Positions 1-6,203 of a stretch of DNA of 6,625 bases are shown here, piece by piece. The position numbers were made by a program, and so were the translations under genes. This stretch comes from Acidobacteria bacterium UBA823 (lineage in GTDB: Bacteria; Acidobacteriota; Vicinamibacteria; Vicinamibacterales; UBA823): NCBI GenBank assembly GCA_002296225.1, contig DBHR01000042.1, positions 499 to 7,123 on the forward strand, given 5' to 3'. Position 1 is the stretch's first letter. Every line of letters begins with the position of its first letter. The notes below the pieces were generated by a model. The model saw only the letters and a list, made by a program, of their open reading frames with translations. It searched no databases and was not told the origin of the DNA.

Positions 1-565
1 CTTCGGTGTTGCCGATCGGCGTCAATTCGATGTCACCCCACCAGTCGGCCGCGTCCCCTTCCACGAAGAGGTCTTCGGTCACCGTGATTAGGTCGGGCTC
101 GCCTGCGGTCCAGAGCGAGGCGCCCCCGATCGGCCTGGCCGTCGGTAGGTCAGCCGGGTCCCCTCGTGGCGCGCCGTTTTCGACCCATCGCGCAATGTTG
201 TCCAGGTCCTTGTCGGAGAGGGATGGATCGAACAGATAGTGCTGGATGCCAACGTCCTTCTCGATGTACCAGGGCGGCATCACGCCGGCGACCGGTCCTA
301 GACGGGTTCGCACCCTGATGGCGCGAGCCCAGGGACGCACTTCCTCGTAGGTGACGAGCGACATTGGCGCCACCGAGTTCGGTTGATGGCAGTTTTGGCA
401 GCTGCGCTGCAGAATAGGCGCGATATCCTTCGTGAACGTCACAGGGGTCGGCACGTCGGCCTGCTCAGCCGCCGAGAAACCCGGCGCGACCAATCCGATC
501 CCTGCAACAACGAACAACGCCGCTCCGAGTGTGCCTCTGAATCCTCGATCTCTATTGGTTGGCAT
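1..565 (-). CDS. Exported c-type cytochrome domain protein, N-terminal part (runs off left edge)
   Basis: This frame is open from an ATG at 565-563 to the window edge (188 codons, no stop), so the C-terminus is missing. Residues 1-33 look like a Sec signal peptide: Arg/Lys-rich start, hydrophobic LGAALFVVAGIGLV, cleavage near FSAA. A single haem-binding motif CQNCH is at residues 56-60 (bases 386-400), preceded by TFTKDIAPILQRS, the usual lead-in of planctomycete/acidobacterial cytochrome c domains. Met68 and Met96 (GVMPPWY) are candidate sixth haem ligands. Residues 116-134 (LSDKDLDNIARWVENGAPR) form the typical closing helix of the domain. The following stretch (LWTAGEPDLI, DWWGDIELTP) resembles the linker of longer proteins that carry a copper type II ascorbate-dependent monooxygenase-like domain after the cytochrome. 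That second domain would lie outside the window, so it is only a suggestion. A GAGGAG ribosome site at 576-581 lies 10 nt before the ATG. It is divergent from the beta-propeller/molybdenum hydroxylase unit and could be its electron acceptor, which is inference. Confidence 0.87.
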   Translation of the reverse strand, partial: MPTNRDRGFRGTLGAALFVVAGIGLVAPGFSAAEQADVPTPVTFTKDIAPILQRSCQNCHQPNSVAPMSLVTYEEVRPWARAIRVRTRLGPVAGVMPPWYIEKDVGIQHYLFDPSLSDKDLDNIARWVENGAPRGDPADLPTARPIGGASLWTAGEPDLITVTEDLFVEGDAADWWGDIELTPIGNTE

Positions 566-575
566 GGCACCCGCA

Positions 576-581
576 CTCCTC
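576..581 (-). promoter_or_regulatory. Ribosome binding site of the cytochrome c protein
   Basis: GAGGAG on the minus strand with a 10-nt spacer to the ATG at 565. It supports this start for a gene whose stop lies outside the window. Confidence 0.6.
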
Positions 582-649
582 AGGTCTGGCTTGGCCGCCC
601 GGTTCCAAATCGTCAGAAATCATTGATGTCTACGGATGAGACAACGCGC

Positions 650-655
650 ATTATA
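650..655 (-). promoter_or_regulatory. Candidate -10 box (TATAAT) for the cytochrome gene
   Basis: The minus strand reads a perfect TATAAT within GCGGTATAATGCG. The implied transcript start near 643 would give a leader of about 78 nt before the ATG at 565. No good TTGACA-like -35 is present at 16-18 bp and there is no TGn extension. The call therefore rests on the -10 match and its position in a divergent intergenic region. Confidence 0.35.
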
Positions 656-734
656 CCGCAGGCCGTGGCTGTGAGGCCGTTCGGTTATGAATTTCGTGGT
701 AGAACATTCATGATGAGAAGTGTGGTCTGACCCA

Positions 735-753
735 TTCTCTTTATTCGAGAGAA
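735..753 (+). promoter_or_regulatory. Leader hairpin just upstream of the beta-propeller gene
   Basis: TTCTCT (735-740) and AGAGAA (748-753) are perfect inverted repeats around a 7-nt loop (TTATTCG). The hairpin ends 12 nt before the ATG at 766. It lies directly against the purine-rich GAGAAGAAAG that must serve as a weak ribosome site, so it could affect translation or mRNA stability. It has no U-tract, so it does not look like a terminator. The stem is short and A/T-rich, and its function is unproven. Confidence 0.3.
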
Positions 754-765
754 ACGAGAAGAAAG

Positions 766-2607
766 ATGGGAATCCGTATACTCCGCGCACTGCCCGTCAC
801 TATTGTTGTTTTGAGTTTTGGAGCGACCGTGGATGCTCAAGACCGCATCTACGTTGACCAGTACATGCCCCTCCGCTCGGAGCTGATGATCGCCGACGCC
901 GACGGGAGTAACCCGAGCAAGCTCGTGCCAGGTAGGGACATAGATTACAACGCGTCGCTTTCCCACGATGGTCGATGGGTGGTTTTCACATCGGAGCGAA
1001 GCGGATCGGCGGATATTTTCCGCGCGCACGTGGACGGGACAGCGGTGGAGCAGCTCACCAATTCCCCAGCCTTTGATGACCAGGCGGCGCTGTCGCCGGA
1101 TAACCGCTCCCTGGCCTTTGTCTCGAGTCGAGGGGACGGCTCTACGGATATCTACATTATGGACCTCGAGAGTCGCAGGATCCGAAATCTGACGAATGCG
1201 CCGGGCGGTGACTTCCGCCCGAGTTGGTCTCCGGATGGAGAGACGATCGCCTTCAGTTCGGAGCGGGGCACTGGATTTCCTCACCAGGACTACCCGGCGG
1301 TTGCCGGCAAATGGGAACACGTGCAGGCGGCAAGCGTCTATGTGATCAACACGAACGGCACCGGACTTCGCAAGCTCACCACGGACCTAGAAATGACGGC
1401 GGGATCGCCGAAATGGTCCCCGGACGGCAGCAAGATCGTGTTCTATGAGATGCTCGTGCGGGATACTTTTCGGGCCCGCTTCGGTGGCGGACAATCGTCG
1501 AGTATCGTATCGGTCGACCTTGCCACGGGGGAGCGCACCGTCCACGCCTCAGGTCCAGGACTCAAGGTTTCGCCGCAGTTTATTGCACCGGACCGCATCG
1601 CTTATATGACGAAGACCCAGAGAAGCGGAACCCTTACTTTTAGCAGCGGTGAAACGGGTTCACCCCAAGACCTCGCCAATCCCGTGTGGTCACAGGACGG
1701 CACACAGGTCGTCTATCATGCTGGCCAGATGGAGACTATGCACCATTACTCCAACACGCCGGGTGCGGAGGTGCTCGGTGTAATTGATGACCCGGGCTTT
1801 GAAATCGTGCACGCTAGCGGCTGGCCGGCTGTGTCGCCAGACGGCCACACGCTCGTCGTGAGCGAGCGAACACCGAGTGACGACCGTACGGCACTAGTGA
1901 TGTGGAATACCGACGGCACCAACCCGAGACGAGTGTACCGCGATGATGTAACGGTGATGGGACTGGAATGGTCACGGGATGGGCGCTGGCTAGTCTTTGG
2001 AGCGGGTAGTTTCTTCGGCCAGCGCACGACCAAACCCTCCCAGATCATGATTATGAGGCCTGATGGGTCTGACGCGTATGCGGTGACCAAGGGATCTGCC
2101 AATGCTGGGTTCCCGAGCTGGTCGCCCGACGGAACGGAGATTGTGTATCGGCTCTGGACCGACAACGAGCAAGGGGAAGGTCTGCGCATCGTTGATGTCG
2201 CTACCGGCGAGTCTCGGGTCCTGACTACGGACTACGATACCCTGCCGCTCTGGTCGCCCAAGAGGGACGTGATTATGTTCACTCGCTACGCCAGAGATGA
2301 ACGTTTTCCTTATGACGAGTTCGACATCTACACGATCCGTTCCGACGGGACCGACCTGAAACGCCTGACCGATGCGGAAGGAAACGATGCGCATTCCTTC
2401 TGGTCGCCCGACGGCAACTATATTCTGTGGAGCAGTTCGCGCTTTGGCTTCAAGGATGAGGCGCCGTTGGTCATCAACCAGCCGCAGCCGTATGCCGAAC
2501 TGTTCATTATGAACGCCGACGGATCGAACCAGCGGCCATTGACCGATAATCACTACGAGGAAGGTACGCCTGCTTGGCTACCTGAGGAATTTGTGAGGCC
2601 GGAGTGA
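766..2607 (+). CDS. Exported TolB-like / PD40 beta-propeller protein
   Basis: A 613-residue protein with a Sec signal peptide (residues 1-24, hydrophobic LPVTIVVLSFGAT, cleavage likely at VDA/QD), so it is probably periplasmic or surface-associated. The rest is a chain of PD40/WD40-like strands with the WSPDG signature or a variant near residues 65 (LSHDG), 109 (LSPDN), 154, 217, 269 (degenerate), 308 (WSQDG), 356 (VSPDG), 402 (WSRDG), 452, 496 (WSPKR), 546 and 604 (AWLPE). That makes about twelve repeats spaced 40-60 residues apart. Between them are IMNADGSN-type turns followed by LT, as in TolB. Twelve repeats would suit two six-bladed propellers. No catalytic domain such as a peptidase or amidohydrolase is attached, so it looks like a binding or scaffold protein, not an enzyme. 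The start is set by the signal peptide; the ribosome site is only a weak purine run (GAGAAGAAAG). An 8-bp direct repeat GTGAGGCC (2593-2600, 2604-2611) spans the stop. Only 33 bp separate it from the molybdenum hydroxylase genes, suggesting one operon. True TolB is unlikely, as no tol/pal genes are adjacent. Confidence 0.88.
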   Translation: MGIRILRALPVTIVVLSFGATVDAQDRIYVDQYMPLRSELMIADADGSNPSKLVPGRDIDYNASLSHDGRWVVFTSERSGSADIFRAHVDGTAVEQLTNSPAFDDQAALSPDNRSLAFVSSRGDGSTDIYIMDLESRRIRNLTNAPGGDFRPSWSPDGETIAFSSERGTGFPHQDYPAVAGKWEHVQAASVYVINTNGTGLRKLTTDLEMTAGSPKWSPDGSKIVFYEMLVRDTFRARFGGGQSSSIVSVDLATGERTVHASGPGLKVSPQFIAPDRIAYMTKTQRSGTLTFSSGETGSPQDLANPVWSQDGTQVVYHAGQMETMHHYSNTPGAEVLGVIDDPGFEIVHASGWPAVSPDGHTLVVSERTPSDDRTALVMWNTDGTNPRRVYRDDVTVMGLEWSRDGRWLVFGAGSFFGQRTTKPSQIMIMRPDGSDAYAVTKGSANAGFPSWSPDGTEIVYRLWTDNEQGEGLRIVDVATGESRVLTTDYDTLPLWSPKRDVIMFTRYARDERFPYDEFDIYTIRSDGTDLKRLTDAEGNDAHSFWSPDGNYILWSSSRFGFKDEAPLVINQPQPYAELFIMNADGSNQRPLTDNHYEEGTPAWLPEEFVRPE

Positions 2608-2625
2608 GGCCAGGGAGACCCCGGC

Positions 2626-2632
2626 GAAGGAG
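2626..2632 (+). promoter_or_regulatory. Ribosome binding site of the Fe-S subunit
   Basis: GAAGGAG lies 8 nt before the ATG at 2641, in the 33-bp gap after the beta-propeller gene. It is the strongest ribosome site in the window and fixes the start. Confidence 0.75.
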
Positions 2633-2640
2633 CATCGACC

Positions 2641-3138
2641 ATGAGTAACGTCACTTTGAATGTGAACGGCACAACACACACTGTGGATGCGGAGCCGTCC
2701 ACTCCGTTGCTTTATATCCTGCGTAATGACCTCGGCCTGCGAGGTCCGCGGTTTGGCTGCGGACTCGGGCAGTGTGGGGCGTGCACGGTGATCATTGATG
2801 GCATGGCGACTCGGTCGTGTGTCACGCGAATCTCTCGCGTTCAAGGCGAAATCACAACGCTGGAAGGACTCGTCAAGGACGGCACGCTGGACCCAGTGCA
2901 ACAGGCCTGGATTGACGAGCAAGTTCCGCAGTGCGGCTTTTGCCAGAACGGGCAGATCATGACGGCCAAAGCGTTGCTGGACAAGAATCCGAATCCGACG
3001 GACACCGAGATTCGTGAAGGGATGGCCGGGGCCCTGTGTCGGTGCATGACGTATTACCGGGTCCAGGCCGCGATCAAGCGTGTCGCGGGAGGGGTGGTGA
3101 CTGGTGAACCGGTCGCCGCCAAGGGAGGGGTCGAATGA
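2641..3138 (+). CDS. Two-[2Fe-2S] small subunit of a xanthine dehydrogenase-family molybdenum hydroxylase (IorA-like)
   Basis: A 165-residue protein of normal family length that carries electrons from the Moco subunit through two [2Fe-2S] clusters. Residues 1-75 are a plant-type ferredoxin domain with cluster ligands C40, C45, C48 and C60 (FGCGLGQCGACTV ... RSC). Residues 85-150 are the all-helical [2Fe-2S]-binding domain with ligands C98, C101, C133 and C135 (QCGFCQNGQIM ... GALCRCMTYYRV). The CQNGQIM form, not CTPGxIM, is typical of isoquinoline 1-oxidoreductase alpha-type subunits rather than CoxS/XdhC-like ones. No signal peptide is visible. Because the partner large subunit has a Tat signal, co-export of the folded complex is likely (inference). 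The stop overlaps the next start (ATGA at 3135-3138), indicating translational coupling. No FAD subunit is encoded nearby, so electrons probably leave to a cytochrome or similar carrier. Eight of eight expected cysteines are present. Confidence 0.95.
   Translation: MSNVTLNVNGTTHTVDAEPSTPLLYILRNDLGLRGPRFGCGLGQCGACTVIIDGMATRSCVTRISRVQGEITTLEGLVKDGTLDPVQQAWIDEQVPQCGFCQNGQIMTAKALLDKNPNPTDTEIREGMAGALCRCMTYYRVQAAIKRVAGGVVTGEPVAAKGGVE
3123..3128 (+). promoter_or_regulatory. Ribosome binding site inside the Fe-S gene for the large subunit
   Basis: GGGAGG lies in the last codons of the upstream gene, 6 nt before the ATG at 3135. It favours that start over the in-frame ATG at 3183, which has no good site. 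Confidence 0.55.
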
Positions 3139-5531
3139 CAACCTTCACGAGTAATCCAAGAAAACTCGAAGAAGTATTGGGGATGCAGGACTCCGCGACT
3201 TCCAGGAGACACTTCCTCAAGACCTCTGGGTTCATTGTGGTGAGCTTTAGCGCTGCGGCCGTCACAGGCACTGGCCCATTCGCTGCCGCAGCGGGAAGCG
3301 AAGGGGCCGGAGTCCAGAGGGCGGGCCCGTACCCCGATCCTGACTTTAGGCAACTCGATTCGTGGATCGTTTTTCATGAAAATAATACGGCAACCTTCTA
3401 CGTGGGTAAGACGGATTGTGGGCAGGGTACGGGAACGGCATTTCGGCAGATGATGGCCGACGAACTGGATATTGCCTACGACAGCACCAGCCTCGTCATG
3501 GGCAGCACCGACGTGACTCCCGATCAAGGGGGGTCAGGCGGTTCTGATGCTATACAGCGAGATGGTTGGCCGATGCGGCGGGTGGCTGCTGAGGCCAGGC
3601 GCGTCCTGCTGGAACTGGCCTCCGAGCGATTCGGAGTGCCTGTCGAACAGCTCGACGTGAGTGAAGCCGTGATCAGCTTGAAATCGAATACCTCCAGGCG
3701 AGTCACCTACTCGGAGTTAATTAAGGGGCAGCGGTTCGATGTCACGCTGACTGGAAGGGATGTCAACGAAACTACCGGTGTGGCCGATGTCAAGCCGGTA
3801 CAGGACCTCCGGATCGTTGGCCAGTCGCCGATGCGTTATGACATTCCACCCAAGGTGGATGGGTCATTGGTATGGGCGGTGGATGTCACACTTCCTGGCA
3901 TGGTGCATGCGCGCAACATCAAACCGCCGGTGGTGGGTGCCACTCTCCGCAACATCGACGAGTCGTCCGTTCGGGATCTGCCAGGGTTTATTCGGGTGGT
4001 CCACAAGGGTAATTACTTGGCAGTGGTCTGCGAGCGGGAAGAACAGGCGGTCAACGCTGCGAGGCGGCTCCGGGTCGACTGGGAAAAGCCGGCGGTGGCA
4101 CCGTTCCCGACGTCTGAAGAGTTATTTACGTACATGCGTAACGCGGCGCCGACTTCAAGGTCTGAGCCGGACGCGGTGGGGAATCTTGAGGCCGCGCTAG
4201 AGCGCGCTGCAATGGTGATCGAAGCCGAATACGACGTGCCGTTCCAGGGACACACGGCCTTCGGTCCTGCGCATGGCCTGGCCGACCCCTCTGACGGACA
4301 GATGACGATCTACTCCAACGACATGAAATCCTACGGTATGCGGACTGGAGTGGCCGAGTTTCTTGGGATGCCCAGGGATCGGGTGCGCGTCGTCTGGATG
4401 GAGGGTTCTCAGGCGTATGGCCGCACGGCCGCTGACGATGCGGGCTTCGAAGCGGCGTTCTTGGCGAAAGAAATTGGGCGGCCAGTTCGCGTGCAGTGGA
4501 TGCGGGACGAGGAGACGGCCTGGGATACGAAGGGTCCCGCCTTTACATTCGCATTGCGTGGCGGACTCGACGCCCAGGGTAACCTCATCGCACTCGACTA
4601 CAACGCGCAGGCTGCGGACTACAATCACGTCGGCTACAACGAGGTGGAGACGGTCTTAATTTCACAACTGATTGGGACGAGGCTAGCGACGCCCAATAGT
4701 GGACGGGCGGCCACGCCTTCCGCAATGTATGCCATTCCGAACCAGCGCACCGCAACCCAGGTTGTGCGCCTTCCCATGGTGTGGGAAACGCCGCTACGAA
4801 CCGGGAACCTCAGGGATCCCAGCGGCCCGCAGGTGACCTTCGCCTCCGAATCGTTCATCGATGAACTGGCGGCGGCGGCAAACGCCGATCCGATCGAGTT
4901 TCGATTAAATCTGCTCGCCGGCAGCACCGACGACGACAGCGGATTCAAGCGAGCGCGTTCGATTGCAGTCATTCGCGCCGCTGCGGATGCCTATGGCTGG
5001 GATACCCGTCCTTCACCGAAGTCGCGCGGCACCGGAACCGTTGTGACGGGACGTGGGATCGCCTACGCCTTTCGTAGCCAGACGGTCGTCGCGGAAATTG
5101 CCGAGGTCGAGGTGAATCGTGACACCGGTCACGTCTGGGTGAAGCGGTTGGTCTGCGCGCACGACTGTGGGTTGATCATTAACCCCGAGGGCTTACGCGG
5201 CACGATTGAGGGCGGGATGCTGCACTCGTTGAGCCGCGCGCTGCACGAGGAGGTGCAGTTCGACAGCGAAAAGGTCACGAGCGTGGATTGGAGGTCTCAT
5301 CCAAGCCTTACGCACGCCGATACGCCGGCTGCAATTGACGTCGTGCTGGTCAATGGAGATCCCAATCCGAGTCGGTCCGACCTGCCTCCCTACGGAGCAG
5401 GCGAAACCGTCTGCAAACCTCTGATTGCGGCAGTGGCTAATGCGATTTACGATGCGACCGGCGTTCGTCTTCGCCGGGTGCCATTCCGAGATGAGCGGGT
5501 GCTCGCGGAGATCAAGGCCGCGGCGGTATGA
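3135..5531 (+). CDS. Tat-exported molybdopterin-binding large subunit, xanthine dehydrogenase family (IorB-like)
   Basis: A 798-residue catalytic subunit expected to hydroxylate a heterocycle or aldehyde-type substrate at a Mo centre, using water and passing electrons to the 2640-3138 Fe-S protein. A twin-arginine signal SRRHFLKTSG (R24, R25) is followed by a hydrophobic stretch, so the folded holoenzyme should be exported. Residues 78-200 form the first IorB-type Moco domain (VGKTDCGQGTGTAFRQMMADE, GGSGGSD at 132-138). Residues 240-317 are the aldehyde oxidase/xanthine dehydrogenase a/b hammerhead (KVDGSLVWAVDVTLPGMVHA to RVDWE). The remaining Moco-binding part has EGSQAYGR at 423-430, where many relatives have GGGFG(R/G), then CAHDCG at 674-679, IEGGMLHSLSRALHEE, and GAGE with E757, the expected catalytic Glu near the C-terminus. 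Length and order fit the family. The 16 residues before M17 make a long n-region; M17 at 3183 would give a tighter Tat peptide but lacks a ribosome site. ATGA coupling supports 3135. Substrate is unknown, and Moco maturation genes (XdhC/MocA-like) are not in the window. Confidence 0.94.
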   Translation: MTTFTSNPRKLEEVLGMQDSATSRRHFLKTSGFIVVSFSAAAVTGTGPFAAAAGSEGAGVQRAGPYPDPDFRQLDSWIVFHENNTATFYVGKTDCGQGTGTAFRQMMADELDIAYDSTSLVMGSTDVTPDQGGSGGSDAIQRDGWPMRRVAAEARRVLLELASERFGVPVEQLDVSEAVISLKSNTSRRVTYSELIKGQRFDVTLTGRDVNETTGVADVKPVQDLRIVGQSPMRYDIPPKVDGSLVWAVDVTLPGMVHARNIKPPVVGATLRNIDESSVRDLPGFIRVVHKGNYLAVVCEREEQAVNAARRLRVDWEKPAVAPFPTSEELFTYMRNAAPTSRSEPDAVGNLEAALERAAMVIEAEYDVPFQGHTAFGPAHGLADPSDGQMTIYSNDMKSYGMRTGVAEFLGMPRDRVRVVWMEGSQAYGRTAADDAGFEAAFLAKEIGRPVRVQWMRDEETAWDTKGPAFTFALRGGLDAQGNLIALDYNAQAADYNHVGYNEVETVLISQLIGTRLATPNSGRAATPSAMYAIPNQRTATQVVRLPMVWETPLRTGNLRDPSGPQVTFASESFIDELAAAANADPIEFRLNLLAGSTDDDSGFKRARSIAVIRAAADAYGWDTRPSPKSRGTGTVVTGRGIAYAFRSQTVVAEIAEVEVNRDTGHVWVKRLVCAHDCGLIINPEGLRGTIEGGMLHSLSRALHEEVQFDSEKVTSVDWRSHPSLTHADTPAAIDVVLVNGDPNPSRSDLPPYGAGETVCKPLIAAVANAIYDATGVRLRRVPFRDERVLAEIKAAAV

Positions 5532-5592
5532 CCCAAGCCTCTGCGTGAACCGTCCCACGTCAGTCGCCTCAACGTCGATGTGCGCCGAGATT

Positions 5593-5612
5593 CGTCTGGT
5601 GTGGAACCGACG
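5593..5612. terminator. Imperfect hairpin between convergent genes (possible terminator)
   Basis: CGTC-(T)-GGT pairs with ACC-GACG around a GTGGA loop, giving a 7-bp stem with one bulged T. It sits in the 107-bp spacer where the large subunit gene and the RidA gene end facing each other. Neither side is followed by a T-run, so it is not a classical intrinsic terminator. A wider repeat TGCGCC/GGCGCA (5581-5586, 5625-5630) flanks it. Confidence 0.22.
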
Positions 5613-5638
5613 GCATTGACGGTAGGCGCAACAGTAAA

Positions 5639-6133
5639 CTAGCGAACCGCGATCATTTGCAGTTCGATCTTTGCACCGGCATTCAATGCCGCCACCTGCA
5701 CGGTCGCCCGCGCCGGGGGATCCTGAGGAAAATATTCGCGGTACACCTTGTTAAACGTCGAAAATTCGCGGATGTCTGCAATGTAGGCGGTCACCGACAC
5801 GACGTTTTCAAAATCCATATTGGCGGCCAGCAACACCTCGCGGATGTTCGCCAGTGATTGGCGCGTTTCAGCTTCGATGCCGCCGGGGACCAATTCAGTG
5901 CTTTGCGGGTGGCGTCCGAGATGTCCGGCGATGTATAGGGTATCGCCGGTCAGGATACCCGGACTGTAAGGCAGTCCGAAATACGGGTAATTCTCAGGGC
6001 TGATGACCCGACGCCCTTCCCTTATCTGGCCTGCAGATTCTTCACTACGTGATACAACGACCGCTTGGATGGCGACGGTCAGAATGGCCACGGTGGTCAG
6101 CACGGCGACGTTTGTGCGATTCTTGAATAGCAT
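5639..6133 (-). CDS. RidA (YjgF/YER057c/UK114)-family protein with N-terminal export/anchor segment
   Basis: A 164-residue protein read from the second of two adjacent ATGs (6133); the first (6136) would add one Met. The GAAAGG before them sits better for the second. An in-frame TTG at 6187 is possible but unlikely. Residues 12-27 (LTTVAILTVAIQAVVV) are a hydrophobic signal or membrane anchor after K4 and R6, with no lipobox cysteine. Residues about 40-164 are a complete RidA domain: VISPENYPYFG and PYSPGIL, then TLYIAGHLG, a GGIEAETRQSLANI helix, VVSVTAYIADI, and the closing PPARATVQVAAL. R142 matches the essential Arg of active RidA enzymes and E157 the conserved Glu, so imine/enamine deaminase activity (hydrolysis of reactive 2-aminoacrylate-type intermediates) is plausible. 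Classical RidA is cytoplasmic and about 130 residues; the extra N-terminal segment is the odd feature. It is convergent with the molybdenum hydroxylase operon and divergent from the next gene. Exact substrate unknown. Confidence 0.9.
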   Translation of the reverse strand: MLFKNRTNVAVLTTVAILTVAIQAVVVSRSEESAGQIREGRRVISPENYPYFGLPYSPGILTGDTLYIAGHLGRHPQSTELVPGGIEAETRQSLANIREVLLAANMDFENVVSVTAYIADIREFSTFNKVYREYFPQDPPARATVQVAALNAGAKIELQMIAVR

Positions 6134-6203
6134 CATGCCCCTTTCATGTATTTTTCGGAATTCCGTTCTTTTTCCTACTGCTCGCAAGCTGCTAGCTTAG
6201 ACA
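6134..6203. promoter_or_regulatory. Short divergent spacer with two palindromes
   Basis: This 70-bp A/T-richer spacer must hold the start signals of both flanking genes. It contains a perfect 10-bp palindrome CGGAATTCCG (6156-6165) set between T-runs. It also contains an inverted repeat AAGCT-GCT-AGCTT (6186-6198) that ends five bases before the plus-strand ATG at 6204. Either could be an operator. No convincing -35/-10 pair was found in either direction. Confidence 0.3.

Larger units (their letters stand above)
566..765. other. Divergent intergenic regulatory region (200 bp)
   Basis: This non-coding stretch separates two genes that point away from each other, so promoters for both must lie here or in the gene starts. 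On the minus strand it holds the GAGGAG site and a TATAAT. On the plus strand it holds a short hairpin (735-753) and a weak ECF-like pair, GAACAT (702-707) and TCTGA (726-730), spaced 18 bp. Short reading frames crossing it have no ribosome site or recognisable product and are taken as chance. Confidence 0.6.

Noticed and set aside
6..239. 77-codon plus-strand frame at the left edge
   Set aside because: It is antisense to the cytochrome c protein, whose frame is continuous and shows a clear domain.
383..730. Plus-strand frames of 115 and 64 codons across the left intergenic region
   Set aside because: They overlap the haem-motif gene on the minus strand, lack ribosome sites and have no recognisable features.
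685..1320. 211-codon open frame on the minus strand
   Set aside because: It lies antisense to the start of the beta-propeller gene, has no ribosome site or recognisable domain, and its product is Arg/Val/His-rich as expected from an antisense shadow in GC-rich DNA.
1746..2553. Two minus-strand open frames (147 and 187 codons) under the propeller gene
   Set aside because: The plus-strand frame has clear PD40 repeats throughout; the antisense products show only mirrored composition and no domain.
766..2607. True TolB of the Tol-Pal system
   Set aside because: About twelve repeats rather than TolB's single six-bladed propeller plus N-terminal domain, and no tol/pal genes adjacent; the context is a molybdenum hydroxylase.
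2578..3141. 187-codon minus-strand frame opposite the Fe-S subunit
   Set aside because: The plus strand carries all eight cluster cysteines and a good ribosome site; the antisense frame is a shadow.
5532..5638. Possible small gene or RNA between the convergent genes
   Set aside because: Only 107 bp, with short frames lacking ribosome sites; the only structure is an imperfect hairpin without a T-run.
5639..6187. RidA gene starting at TTG 6187 (182 codons)
   Set aside because: The extra 17-18 residues are charged and would bury the signal segment; the ATG pair at 6136/6133 with GAAAGG before it gives a normal signal peptide.
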